Shown one piece after another: positions 52,588 through 62,000 of a stretch of DNA of 64,000 bases; the stretch's first letter is position 1, and the number at the start of each line of letters is the position of its first letter. The notes beneath the pieces were generated by a model, which was given only the letters and a program-made list of their open reading frames with translations, ran no database searches and had not been told where the DNA came from. The stretch comes from Zoogloeaceae bacterium. GTDB lineage: Bacteria > Pseudomonadota > Gammaproteobacteria > Burkholderiales > Rhodocyclaceae. The DNA lies in the NCBI GenBank assembly GCA_016791005.1, contig JAEUNY010000002.1:1-64000 (forward strand), in the 5' to 3' direction. Position numbers and translations under genes: made by a program.

Positions 52588-53520
52588 TCATGCGCGATCC
52601 GAGACCCGCTCGCCCAGCAGGCCGGTGGGTCGGAAGATCAGCACCAGGCCCAGGATGATGAAGGCGAAGATGTCCTGGTAGCTCGAATTGAGGAAGCCGA
52701 AGGAAAGGTGCTCGATGTAGCCGGCTCCGAGGGATTCCACCAGTCCGAGCACGATGCCGCCGAGCATGGCCCCGCCGAGGTTGCCGATGCCTCCCAGCAC
52801 GGCGGCGGTGAAGGCTTTGAGGCCGGGCAGGAAACCCATGGCGTAGTGGGCGATGCCGTAGTTGCTGGCGAACATCACCCCCGCCACCGCCGCCAGACCG
52901 GCGCCGATCACGAAGGTGGCGCCGATGATGGCGTTGACATCTACCCCCATCAGGCTCGCCACCCGGTGGTTCTCGGCGGTGGCTCGCATGGCGCGACCGA
53001 GGCGGGTGCGATTCACCAGCACCAGCAAGCCGGCCATCATCAGGGCCGAGACCACTACGATGGTGATCTGGACCGGAGTGATGAACACTCCGCTGACCGG
53101 CTCCAGGGGCGTGGTGGGGATGAGCTGGGGAAAGGTGTGGTAGTTGCGGCCCCACAGGATCATGGCCACCGTCTGGAGCAGGAAGGAAACCCCAATCGCG
53201 GTGATGAGGGGGGCGAGGCGAGGCGCGTTGCGCAAGCGGCGGTAGGCCAGCCGCTCCATGAGGAAGCCCAGGGTCATGCACACCGGCACCGCCACCCCCA
53301 GGGCAATGGCGAGCTGCGCCAGGGGGCCCAGGTCGGGGGCGATGCGTTCGAGCACACCGAGGGTTTGCAGGGCGGTGAGCGCCCCGATCATCAGAACCTC
53401 GCCATGGGCGAAGTTGATGAGGCCGAGGATGCCATAAACCATCGTGTAGCCCAGAGCGATGAGGGCATAGACGCTGCCCACCACGAGGCCATTGACGATT
53501 TGCTGCAGGAGTATGTCCAT
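52588..53520 (-). CDS. livH: Branched-chain amino-acid ABC transporter permease LivH
   Basis: A 310-residue permease from the ATG at 53520 (AGGAG just upstream). Signatures are GSVYALIALGYTMVYGILGL, INFAHGEVLMIGAL and RAMRATAENHRVASLMGVD. It follows the binding-protein gene by about 100 bp. Confidence 0.94.
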   Translation of the reverse strand: MDILLQQIVNGLVVGSVYALIALGYTMVYGILGLINFAHGEVLMIGALTALQTLGVLERIAPDLGPLAQLAIALGVAVPVCMTLGFLMERLAYRRLRNAPRLAPLITAIGVSFLLQTVAMILWGRNYHTFPQLIPTTPLEPVSGVFITPVQITIVVVSALMMAGLLVLVNRTRLGRAMRATAENHRVASLMGVDVNAIIGATFVIGAGLAAVAGVMFASNYGIAHYAMGFLPGLKAFTAAVLGGIGNLGGAMLGGIVLGLVESLGAGYIEHLSFGFLNSSYQDIFAFIILGLVLIFRPTGLLGERVSDRA

Positions 53521-53619
53521 CTTGCGTCCGGTTCCGGGGGCGGGAATTCCCTCCCCAAGCAAGGAAAGGGCCGCGACCCTCGCGGATCACGGCCCCAGGG
53601 GCGCCGGTTCAGCCCCGCA

Positions 53620-54738
53620 TTACTGGGCGACCCACTGACCGCCCTTGAACTGATAGACGGTCACGGCGCCGTCCTTGATGTCGCCCTTGGCGTCGAACAC
53701 GACCTTGCCGGAGACGCCGGGGAAATTCACCTTGGCGATGGCCGGGCCATACTTGGCCGGGTCGGCGGAGCCGGCGGACTTCATGGCTTCGATGATGGCC
53801 GAGGCGGCGTCGTAGGCGTAGGGCGCGTAGATCTGCACCTCGCTGTTGTTGAAGCGCTTCTTGTAGCGCTCGGTGAAGCCCTTGCCGCCGGGCATCATGT
53901 CCAGCGGCAGGCCGGGCTGGGTGCAGTAGGCGGTTTCGCCGATGGCGTCGCCGGCGAGCTTGATAATCTCCGCGGTGCAGCCGCCGTCGCCGGTGATGAA
54001 CTTGGCGCCGATGCCCAGTTGCTTGATCTGGCGCAGCATCGGTCCGGCCTGGGAGTCCATGCCGCTATACACCACCACCTCGGGGCTCTTGGACTTGACC
54101 TTGGTGAGGATGGCCATGAAATCGGTGGCCTTGTCGGTGGTGAATTCGCGCCCGACCACGGTGCCGCCCCCAGCCTTCACGGCCTTCTCCACCTCGTCGG
54201 CGAGGCCCTGGCCGTAGGCCGTGCGGTCGTCGATGATGGCGACCTTCTTGCCCAGGTGGCCGGCGGCGTACTTGCCGATGGCCAGCCCCTGCTGCACGTC
54301 GTTGGCGATGGTGCGATAGACCAGCTTGAAGCTCTGCTGGGTGAGCTTGGGATTGGTCGAGGCCGGGGAAATCATCGGGATGCCGGCCTGGTCGTAAATG
54401 CGGGAGGAGGGAATGGAGGCGCCGGAGTTCAGGTGGCCAATCACGCCCTTGACGCCGGCGTCACTCAGGCGCTGGGCCACGGTGGTGGCGGTGCGGGGGT
54501 CGGCCTGGTCGTCCTCGGGCATCAGCTCGAACTTGACCTTCTTGCCGTCCAGGGTCACGCCCTTGGCGTTGTAGTCCTCGATGGCCATCCGGGCGCCATT
54601 CTCGATGTCTTTGCCCAGGTGCGACTGGGCGCCGGTGAGGGGGGCTGCCACGCCGAGCTTGACCACGACTTCCTGGGCGTGGGCGATGCCAGCGGCACCG
54701 AACCCCATGACGGCCAGCGCCAACACGGACTTCTTCAT
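53620..54738 (-). CDS. livJ: Branched-chain amino-acid binding protein (LivJ/LivK type), first copy
   Basis: A 372-residue periplasmic protein from the ATG at 54738, with GGAGAGA upstream. Signal peptide KKSVLALAVMGFGAAGIAHA; mature VVVKLGVAAPLTGAQSHLGK and YAPYAYDAASAIIEAMKSAG are typical of Leu/Ile/Val binding proteins. It is directly upstream of livHMGF. Confidence 0.92.
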   Translation of the reverse strand: MKKSVLALAVMGFGAAGIAHAQEVVVKLGVAAPLTGAQSHLGKDIENGARMAIEDYNAKGVTLDGKKVKFELMPEDDQADPRTATTVAQRLSDAGVKGVIGHLNSGASIPSSRIYDQAGIPMISPASTNPKLTQQSFKLVYRTIANDVQQGLAIGKYAAGHLGKKVAIIDDRTAYGQGLADEVEKAVKAGGGTVVGREFTTDKATDFMAILTKVKSKSPEVVVYSGMDSQAGPMLRQIKQLGIGAKFITGDGGCTAEIIKLAGDAIGETAYCTQPGLPLDMMPGGKGFTERYKKRFNNSEVQIYAPYAYDAASAIIEAMKSAGSADPAKYGPAIAKVNFPGVSGKVVFDAKGDIKDGAVTVYQFKGGQWVAQ

Positions 54739-54893
54739 GAGCATTCTCTCCAAGGTTTGCAGGATTCTTGATGGGTGTTGAGGGTTCAGCATGCACCCGG
54801 GAGGCGGAGGGCCCCCGGGCGGGGCGGCGCCTATTCTCCGCAAACGAGGGCGCCGATGAAAGCTTTTTACCGCAATCGGGGGCCACGGGTCCT

Positions 54894-56018
54894 TCAGGGC
54901 ACGGCGACCCAGGCCCCGTTCTCGAAGCGGAACAAGGTCACCCCGCCTTCCCGGACGTCCCCCCGCTCGTCAAACGCGATGGGGCCGGTGATGCCATTGA
55001 AACGAATCGTCTGGAGGGCAGGCAGGTAGCGGGCCGGATCCGCCGAGCCGGCCGTTTTGATGGCCTGGATCAGCGCATTGGTTGCGTCGTAGCTGTAGGG
55101 CGCGTAGAGCTGCACGTCCATGTTGAAGCGCTTCTTGAAGCGGGCGAAGAAGGCCTCGCCCCCGGGCATCTTGGTCTTGGGCAGCCCGCTTTGGGTGCAA
55201 TAGGCGCCCTCTTTCAGGGCGGGCCCGGCGAGCTTGAGCATTTCGGCGGTGCAGGCGCCGTCACCCCCCAGGAACTGGGTGTTCATGCCGAGTTGGCGCA
55301 TCTGGCGCAGGAGCGGACCGCCCTGGGGGTCCATGCCGCCGTAGAACAGCGCCTCCGGCTGGCGGGCCTTCACCCGGGTGAGGATGGCCATGAAATCCGT
55401 AGCCTTGTCGTTCGTGAATTCCCGCCCCACCACTTCGATGCCGAGCTTGCGCCCGGCCTCGGCAAAGGCGTCGGCGAGCCCTTGGCCGTAGGCGGTGCGG
55501 TCGTCGATGATCGCCACCTTGCGCAGTTTGAGGGTGTCCGCCGCGTAGCGCGCCATGGCCGTGCCCTGCTGGAGATCGTTGGCGATCACCCGGAAACTGG
55601 TGCGGTAGCCCTGCTGGGTGAGCTTGGGGCTGGTGGCCGAGGGGGTGACGTGGGGAATCCCGGCCTGGTCGTAAATGCGGGAGGCTGGAATCGCCGCGCC
55701 CGAGGTTACGTGACCCACCACGCCCCGCACCCCCAGATCCACCAGGCGCTGGGCCACCGTGGTGGCGGTGCGGGGGTCGGCCTGGTCGTCTTCCGCCACC
55801 AGTTCGAAACGGACCTTCTCGCCGCCCAGGGTGAGGCCGGCGGCGTTGGCGTCCTCCAGGGCGAGGCGGGCGCCATACTCCTCGTCCTTGCCCAGGTGGG
55901 CGATGGGGCCGGAAAGCGGGCCGGCAAAGCCGATCTTCACCACCACTTCGGCCCAGGCGCTCCCCGCCATGAACAGGCTGGCCAGGGCGAAGGCGCGCAT
56001 CATCCAGGTGCTCTTCAT
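54894..56018 (-). CDS. Branched-chain amino-acid binding protein, second copy
   Basis: A 374-residue paralogue of the adjacent LivJ-type protein, colinear over the full length (VVVKIGFAGPLSGPIAHLGK, AEDDQADPRTATTVAQRL shared almost unchanged). Differences lie in the substrate-facing half, so it may widen the ligand range of the one permease. Signal peptide ends GSAWA. It is the first gene of the run. Confidence 0.92.
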   Translation of the reverse strand: MKSTWMMRAFALASLFMAGSAWAEVVVKIGFAGPLSGPIAHLGKDEEYGARLALEDANAAGLTLGGEKVRFELVAEDDQADPRTATTVAQRLVDLGVRGVVGHVTSGAAIPASRIYDQAGIPHVTPSATSPKLTQQGYRTSFRVIANDLQQGTAMARYAADTLKLRKVAIIDDRTAYGQGLADAFAEAGRKLGIEVVGREFTNDKATDFMAILTRVKARQPEALFYGGMDPQGGPLLRQMRQLGMNTQFLGGDGACTAEMLKLAGPALKEGAYCTQSGLPKTKMPGGEAFFARFKKRFNMDVQLYAPYSYDATNALIQAIKTAGSADPARYLPALQTIRFNGITGPIAFDERGDVREGGVTLFRFENGAWVAVP

Positions 56019-56116
56019 TGCAGACTCCTTGTCCTCGTCATGGTGCGGCGGCCCATGCAGGCGCCCGCCAAAGGGCCTATTCTATGTGCCCCGCCGCCCT
56101 TGTTCAGCCCTTTGCC

Positions 56117-56602
56117 ATGAAACGCCTGCTCGCGCTCCTCTGCTCCCTTCTCACCGCCCTAGGTTTGCCCGGGTGCGATCAGGCGGCGCTCCAGGAGCTT
56201 CGTCCGGGCGTGTCCACCGCCCAGGAAGTGCGCCAGCGCATGGGGCCGCCCAATCACGAGTGGCAGAACGAGGATGGCTCCGTGACCTGGGAATTCAGCC
56301 GCCAACCCCAGGGGACGGTGTGCTACATGGCCACCATCGGGCCCGACCAGGTGCTGCGGGGGATCGATCAGGTCCTCAACGAATCCACCTTCGAGCGCAT
56401 CAAGCCGGGCATGACCTCCCCCGAGGTCCTGCGCCGCCTCGGCCGCCCCGCCAAGCGGGAGTTCTTCGAACTCAAACAGCAGCATGTTTGGAGCTGGCTC
56501 ATCGACAACAAGCTGCCGGCGGTGCAGGTCTACTTTACCGTCACCTTCAACGCCGACGGGAGGGTCGTGACCTCGGGGCCCTTCACCGAGCAGGTGGGCT
56601 GA
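56117..56602 (+). CDS. BamE/SmpA-domain lipoprotein, first of a tandem pair
   Basis: A 161-residue outer-membrane-type lipoprotein from the ATG at 56117, with lipobox ALGLPGC. Two BamE-like units are suggested: LRPGVSTAQEVRQRMGPPNH and IKPGMTSPEVLRRLGRPAKR. The true BamE is a single unit of the outer-membrane assembly complex; this two-unit form is different and its role unknown. It is followed 3 bp later by a related gene. Confidence 0.8.
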   Translation: MKRLLALLCSLLTALGLPGCDQAALQELRPGVSTAQEVRQRMGPPNHEWQNEDGSVTWEFSRQPQGTVCYMATIGPDQVLRGIDQVLNESTFERIKPGMTSPEVLRRLGRPAKREFFELKQQHVWSWLIDNKLPAVQVYFTVTFNADGRVVTSGPFTEQVG

Positions 56603-56605
56603 GCC

Positions 56606-57136
56606 ATGGGCCGGATCATCGGAAGCGTTGTGTTGGCAGTAGCCGTGAGCGGCTGTGCGTCCTGGCTGCCGGTCATCGAGCCGGGGGCCACCACGGAAGC
56701 GGAAATCCAGGATACCTACGGCCGGCCCAGTTTCCGCCGCCCTGAGCCGGAGGGCGCCTCGACCCTGGTCTACGCGACGCAGCCGATGGGGATCTCCTGC
56801 CTGATGGTGGAGGTGGATGCCAGCGGGCGGGTCCTCAACGCGCGGGACGCCCTGGGCGACCGCAACCTGGCGCGGGTTGAAGTGGGGATGACCCTCGCCC
56901 AGATCGACCGCCTGCTGGGGCCCCATCGCACCGAAGTCTTCTTCCCCTTGTCCGGAGAATGGGTGTGGGACTGGAATGTGCCCCATTTCGGCCCGGGCAT
57001 CGCCACCCGCTTCAATGTCCATTTCAAGGAGGGCGTGGTGGTGCGGGCGAGCCGCAGCTTCGTGCCCGGCGGTCCCACGGGCGGCTCCGACATCCGTCCG
57101 CCGATGGTGGTGCCGTGCCCGCGCTGCGACCCGTGA
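56606..57136 (+). CDS. BamE/SmpA-domain lipoprotein, second of a tandem pair
   Basis: A 176-residue lipoprotein with lipobox AVAVSGC and again two BamE-like units (IEPGATTEAEIQDTYGRPSF and VEVGMTLAQIDRLLGPHRTE). It is a distant paralogue of the preceding gene. The C terminus ends CPRCDP, an unusual Cys pair. Its stop lies inside a GTGA overlap with the next gene. Confidence 0.78.
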   Translation: MGRIIGSVVLAVAVSGCASWLPVIEPGATTEAEIQDTYGRPSFRRPEPEGASTLVYATQPMGISCLMVEVDASGRVLNARDALGDRNLARVEVGMTLAQIDRLLGPHRTEVFFPLSGEWVWDWNVPHFGPGIATRFNVHFKEGVVVRASRSFVPGGPTGGSDIRPPMVVPCPRCDP

Positions 57137-57768
57137 GAGAAATTGCCCCGCTGGCAGAGGTGGACCGGGAGCGGGTCACTGGGCTCCTCCTCAACCATTG
57201 TTTCGCCACCCTGGTGAGTGTCCGCAACGGGCGGCCCCTGGCCAGTCCGTTGCCCTTGCTCTTCGATCCCGCGCCGGACGGGGCTGGCCGCCTCTACGGC
57301 CACCTGCCCCGGAGCAATCCCCTGGCGGCGTTTGCCCCCGACGAATCGGTGCTGGCCCTCTTCACCGGCCCCCACGCTTACGTTTCCCCCGGATGGACCG
57401 CCGCGCCGGCTTTGCCGGGCTGGAACTACTGTGCCGTGCAGGCCCGGGGGCGGGTTCGGGTCCTGGCCGATCCGGCCCAGCGGGCGGCGGTGGTCCTGGC
57501 CCTGGGGCGGCGTTTCGACGCCGATGACGCCCAGGGTGATGGGCAGGCCCCAGATCTGCCCGGCGGGGTCGACGAACTGGTGGCCTTCGTGATCGAGATC
57601 GAGGACCTGGAGGGCGACTTCCGCCTTTCCCGTCAGCACAGTCCGGAGGATCGTCAGCGCATCATCGCCAAGCTTGGTCAGGACGACCATCCGGACGTGC
57701 AGGCCCTGTCCGGCCTGATGCTGGAGGATCTGCTCCGGGACGCCCTGCCCGGCGGGGCGGGCGAATGA
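57133..57768 (+). CDS. PaiB-like FMN-binding split-barrel protein
   Basis: A 211-residue protein of the PaiB/FMN-binding negative regulator family: FATLVSVRNGRPLASPLPLL, GHLPRSNPL, LFTGPHAYVSPGW, and a C-terminal FRLSRQHSPEDRQRII. The GTG at 57133 overlaps the preceding stop (GTGA) and is preferred; a GTG at 57115 is the alternative. Members bind FMN or heme-related ligands; few have a proved role. Confidence 0.82.
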   Translation: MREIAPLAEVDRERVTGLLLNHCFATLVSVRNGRPLASPLPLLFDPAPDGAGRLYGHLPRSNPLAAFAPDESVLALFTGPHAYVSPGWTAAPALPGWNYCAVQARGRVRVLADPAQRAAVVLALGRRFDADDAQGDGQAPDLPGGVDELVAFVIEIEDLEGDFRLSRQHSPEDRQRIIAKLGQDDHPDVQALSGLMLEDLLRDALPGGAGE

Positions 57769-58046
57769 CTGGTACCCCTGCCCCGGGCGAGCCGCGGCCG
57801 CCGGCCAACGTCGACGAGGCCCTGGCCCTGGTGGCCCGTATGTCTGCCTGCCTGGAGGCCGCCGGCCGGGCCTTCCGCGCTCCGCCGCCGGTTCCCACGA
57901 CCTGCTGCGGCCGCGGCTGTGCGGCCTGCGTGTGGCAAGGCTATTTCGAGGCGCTTCTGCGCTGGCGGGATGACGCCCGCGCAGTGCTGAAGTGCACGCC
58001 ATGCCGATGCCTTAACCCACTTGAGTTGTCACAAGCCCATGCTTAA
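57765..58046 (+). CDS. Oxidoreductase-like Cys-motif protein
   Basis: A 93-residue protein with the motif TCCGRGCAACVWQGYFE, the signature of the small oxidoreductase-like N-terminal domain family (CCGxGCxxCVW). Two more Cys (KCTPCRC) lie near the end. Its ATG overlaps the stop of the PaiB-like gene (ATGA). The function is unknown; metal or redox binding is likely from the Cys pattern. Confidence 0.75.
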   Translation: MTGTPAPGEPRPPANVDEALALVARMSACLEAAGRAFRAPPPVPTTCCGRGCAACVWQGYFEALLRWRDDARAVLKCTPCRCLNPLELSQAHA

Positions 58047-58139
58047 ATGCAAGGGACCGGGGCGGGAATTGCCAAGCCTGGCGCACCGCCTGCCGGCCCG
58101 CGGGCCGAGCCCACCGTCTGTTCCCGAAGGAGCACTGTC

Positions 58140-58937
58140 ATGACCAAGCGCGCGCTATGCATCGGCATCAACGACTATCCCGGCACCAACAGCGACCTCT
58201 CCGGCTGCGTCAATGACGCCACCGACTGGGCGGCGACCCTGGGTGGGCGGGGATTCCAGGTCACCAAACTGCTGGATGGTCAGGCCACCAAGGCCGCCAT
58301 GGTCGCCGCCTTCAGCGACTTGGTGGGGGGCGCCGCCAAGGGCGACACGGTGGTCATCACCTATTCCGGCCACGGCACGTGGGCGCCGGACCAGAACGGC
58401 GACGAGCCCGACGGCCGCGACGAGGCCCTCTGCCCCTGGGACATCGGCACCACCGGCGCGGTCCTGCTGGACGACGAGATCCACGATCTTTTCGCCCACC
58501 GGAACGCCGGTGTGCGGGTGGTGCTGATCTCCGACAGTTGCCACTCCGGCAGCGTGACCCGGGGCGACGAATCCGATCTCGATGCCGGGTTGCCCCGTGC
58601 CCGCTTTCTGCCCCCCTCGGTGTGGATGAAGGCCGGGCTGCCAACCAACCTTGCTCGGCCCGCAAAACTGATCTCCGGGATGACCCGCAGCGGCGGCGAT
58701 CTCCTCCTGGCGGGCTGCACCGATACCCAGTACAGCTGGGATACGAGCTTCAACAAGCGTCCCAACGGCGCCTTCACCTTCTACGCCTTGAAGGCCCTGG
58801 CGAGCCTGCCGGCGGGCGCGAGTTACGAGGACTGGTACAAGAAGATCACCCCGGCCTACCTGCCCTCCACCCAACTGCCGCAGAACCCGCAGATCTTCGG
58901 CACCCGGACCGCCCGCCGGTGGAAGGTGTTCGAGTAA
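58140..58937 (+). CDS. Caspase-like (peptidase C14) protein
   Basis: A 265-residue p20-type caspase domain starting at the ATG at 58140 with GAAGGAG upstream. The fold reads ALCIGINDYPGTNSDLSGC at the start, the catalytic His is in VVITYSGHGTW and the catalytic Cys in VLISDSCHSGS. The C-terminal part (YSWDTSFNKRPNGAFTFYAL) fits the p10-like end of bacterial orthocaspases, which cut after Arg or Lys in known cases. No extra sensor domain is attached. It is 103 bp upstream of the lipase-CHAT giant, on the same strand. Confidence 0.9.
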   Translation: MTKRALCIGINDYPGTNSDLSGCVNDATDWAATLGGRGFQVTKLLDGQATKAAMVAAFSDLVGGAAKGDTVVITYSGHGTWAPDQNGDEPDGRDEALCPWDIGTTGAVLLDDEIHDLFAHRNAGVRVVLISDSCHSGSVTRGDESDLDAGLPRARFLPPSVWMKAGLPTNLARPAKLISGMTRSGGDLLLAGCTDTQYSWDTSFNKRPNGAFTFYALKALASLPAGASYEDWYKKITPAYLPSTQLPQNPQIFGTRTARRWKVFE

Positions 58938-59040
58938 TCAGTTTCAACCCCGGTTAGGCGATGTTGCCCAGCCGGTGACCCAGCGGCCGCCCGGTGCGGG
59001 CCGCGCCGCGTTGTCCCTGTCGTCCGTTTGAGGAATCGTC

Positions 59041-62000
59041 ATGCCCGACCAGCGCCGTCGCCTGAAGTTGCCCCTTGCCGCGCCCCAGGATCCCAACGCC
59101 CCCAAGGACCTGCCCGAGACCCTGGTCCTCCCCGGCAGCCGGGCCGGAGGCGCCGCGGCGGTCCCGCTCCTGCCCGGGGTCAAGGTGGTGGAAAGCTGGG
59201 ATCTGGCGCCGGCGGCCCGCAGTGGCGACGCCCCAGCGGCGGGGGCGGTGGATGACGAGGAGGCCCTCCTCGCCCTGGAAGCGGCGGACGGCACCACGGT
59301 CTTCATTCGGGCCGACAAGCTCTTCGACGACATTGGCCGCGTGCGGCCGGAACTGCTGGCGGCGGACGGCAGCGTGGATCTGGCCGGGTTCCGCGACGCC
59401 GAGGGGGCCAGCCGGGGCCTGGGGGACTGGCTGTGGCGGCGGGTGTCTCGGCTGGAGGTGGGCGCCGACGACGTGGAGGCCCTGGCCCGGGACAACCTGC
59501 AGGACTGGCTTGCCGACAAGGCCCTCGATGCCCTCGCTGAGAAATACGGGCGGGACAAGGTCCTCATCCTGTCGGGCCTCGGCGGCAAGGCCCTCATGGC
59601 CGCCATCGAGAGCAAGCTCGCCGGCCCGCCCGGGCTGTATCGCTGGAATGGGGGCGCGCTCCAGCCCGAGGATCGCTGTCCGCCCGAGGATCCTCGTCTC
59701 GCAGGCTGGGGCGAAGCCCCGGCCCTGGTCTTCATCCACGGCACCGGCTCCCACACCCTCGGGGCCTTTGGCGATCTGCGGGGCAGCCCCGAGTGGAACG
59801 CCCTGGCCGAGACTTTCGGGGACCGGATCTACGGCTTCGAGCACCCGACCTTCTCCGCCAGCCCCATCGAAAACGCCCTGGCGCTGGCCAAGACCCTGCC
59901 CGATGGTGCGCGGATCTCCCTCGTCACCCATTCCCGGGGTGGCCTGGTGGGGGATCTCCTCTGCCTTGGGGGCTACACCCAGGACGCCCAGGCTCGGGTG
60001 GCCGAGTATCGCCGCCAGCCCCGTCCGGACGAGGTCGAGGCCGAGGAAAAGGATAAGACCGATGCCCTGCGCTCGATCCGCGAGGCCGTGGCCGCCGAGG
60101 AGCAGGCGCAACTCGCCGAGTTGTATGCCGTCCTGAGCAAGAAGAACTTCGTCATCCAGCGCTACGTGCGGGTGGCGGCGCCGGCGGCCGGCACGGCCCT
60201 GCTTTCCGACAACCTGGAAGTCTTCCTGTCCGGCCTCCTCACCCTGGTGCGCAAGGCGTCCTCCTGGGTGGCCGGGGCTGGGGTGGGTTGGGCGGCCGGA
60301 TTGGTCTCGGGGGGCCTGGCCGCGCCCACCGCCGCCAAGGCCGCGGAGACGGCGGTCAATCAGGGCCTGGCCTTCCTGTCCCGGGTGGTGCTGGAGATCG
60401 CCCGCCAGCGCCTGGCTCCCCAGACCGTGCCGGGCATCGAAGCCATGCTGCCGGATTCCCCCCTCGGCACCTTCCTCGCCCGGGCGGGGCGCCGGCAAGG
60501 CGTGGCCATGGCGGTGATCGCCGGCGACGTGGAAGGCAGCGGGATTCTCAAGCGCATCGGGGTGATGTTCACCGACTGGATGTTCTTCGACCGGGCGGAC
60601 AACGACCTGGTGGTGGATACCGCCTCCATGTATGGCGGCCTGGCAAGGGACGGCGCCCGGACGCTGTTTGATCAGGGGCCGGAGGTCAATCACTTCCATT
60701 ACTTCCGCAATCCCCGCACCCGGGGCGCGCTGCGCTCCTGGCTGGTGACCCGCAATCCGGCTGACCTCCCCGGCTGGGAGAGCTTCCCGCCGCCGGCGCC
60801 GGCGGTGAGCGGCGCGCGGGCTGCACCGCCTGCCGACAACACTCGGCCGGTGGTCATCTACATCCCCGGCATCATGGGCTCCAACCTGGAGGTGCGGCGG
60901 CGCAAACCCGAGGTGGCGGGCAGCGGCGACCGAATCTGGCTGGATTTCCTCGATCTGGCCGGCGGCGGCCTGCGGGAGATTGCCATGGGGACCGCCGGGG
61001 TGTGCCCCGACGACGTGGTGGACCTGGCCTATGGCCGGCTTGCCCGCTACCTGGAGCAGAAGCACCGGGTGATCCGCCACGCCTACGACTGGCGCCACTC
61101 CAACCGGGACCAGGGTGTGAAGCTTGCCGAGGTGGTGGAGGCGGCCTTGAAGGCCCATCCCGACCAGCCGATCCGCATCCTTGCCCACAGCATGGGGGGG
61201 CTGGTGACCCGCTCCATGATTGCCCAGCGCCCGGACCTGTGGGAGGCGATCGTCGCCCGCCCCGGCGGCCGCCTGATCATGCTGGGCACGCCCAATCACG
61301 GCTCCCACCTGATGGTGGAAACCCTGCTGGGCAAATCCGACACCATGCGCATGCTGGCTCGGCTCGATCTTGCCAACGGAATGCAGGCGGTGCTCGACAT
61401 CGTGGCCGGCTTCCCGGGGGCGCTCCAGCTCCTGCCCCAGCCCGGTTTCCGCGACGTGGGCAAGCCCGCCTCCCGCGACTGGCAGAATCCGGAAAGCTGG
61501 ACCGAGCTTGCCCAGTTCAATAACGATTTCTGGTTCGGGCGCAAGCTGGGCGGCCGGCCTCTTGGCGAAGACCTCGCGGAGGCACGGAAATTCTGGGCCC
61601 TGGTGTCCGACGAGGCGGAAGACGCCGCCGCCCCCCAGGGCCGGGCGCGCCCCATTGCCCACACCGATCGCATCGCCTACGTCTTCGGCCAGGCCCCCAA
61701 TACCCCCTGCGGCATCCAGATTCAGAAGGACGGCAGCGGCCAGCCCAAGGGCATCGTCATGCTCGGCACCCCCGAGGGTGATGGTTCGGTGAGTTGGGAT
61801 TCGGGCCGCCTGGACTGGCTGCCCCCCGAGAACTACTGGCTGATTCCCGCCGATCACTCGGACATGGTGAATACCGAAAGCCACTTTGGTGCCATCGAGG
61901 AGTTGCTGGCGAGCGGCCGGTCCACCCGCCTGGCACGGCCGCCTGCCGCCCGGGGCGAAGGGGTGGCGGCGCCGGTCCGGCCCTACAACCCCGGCCCAAT

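Noticed and set aside
52483-54771. Plus-strand open frame of 762 codons
   Set aside because: It is antisense to livH and livJ, whose products are clear, and has the low-complexity look of a shadow frame.
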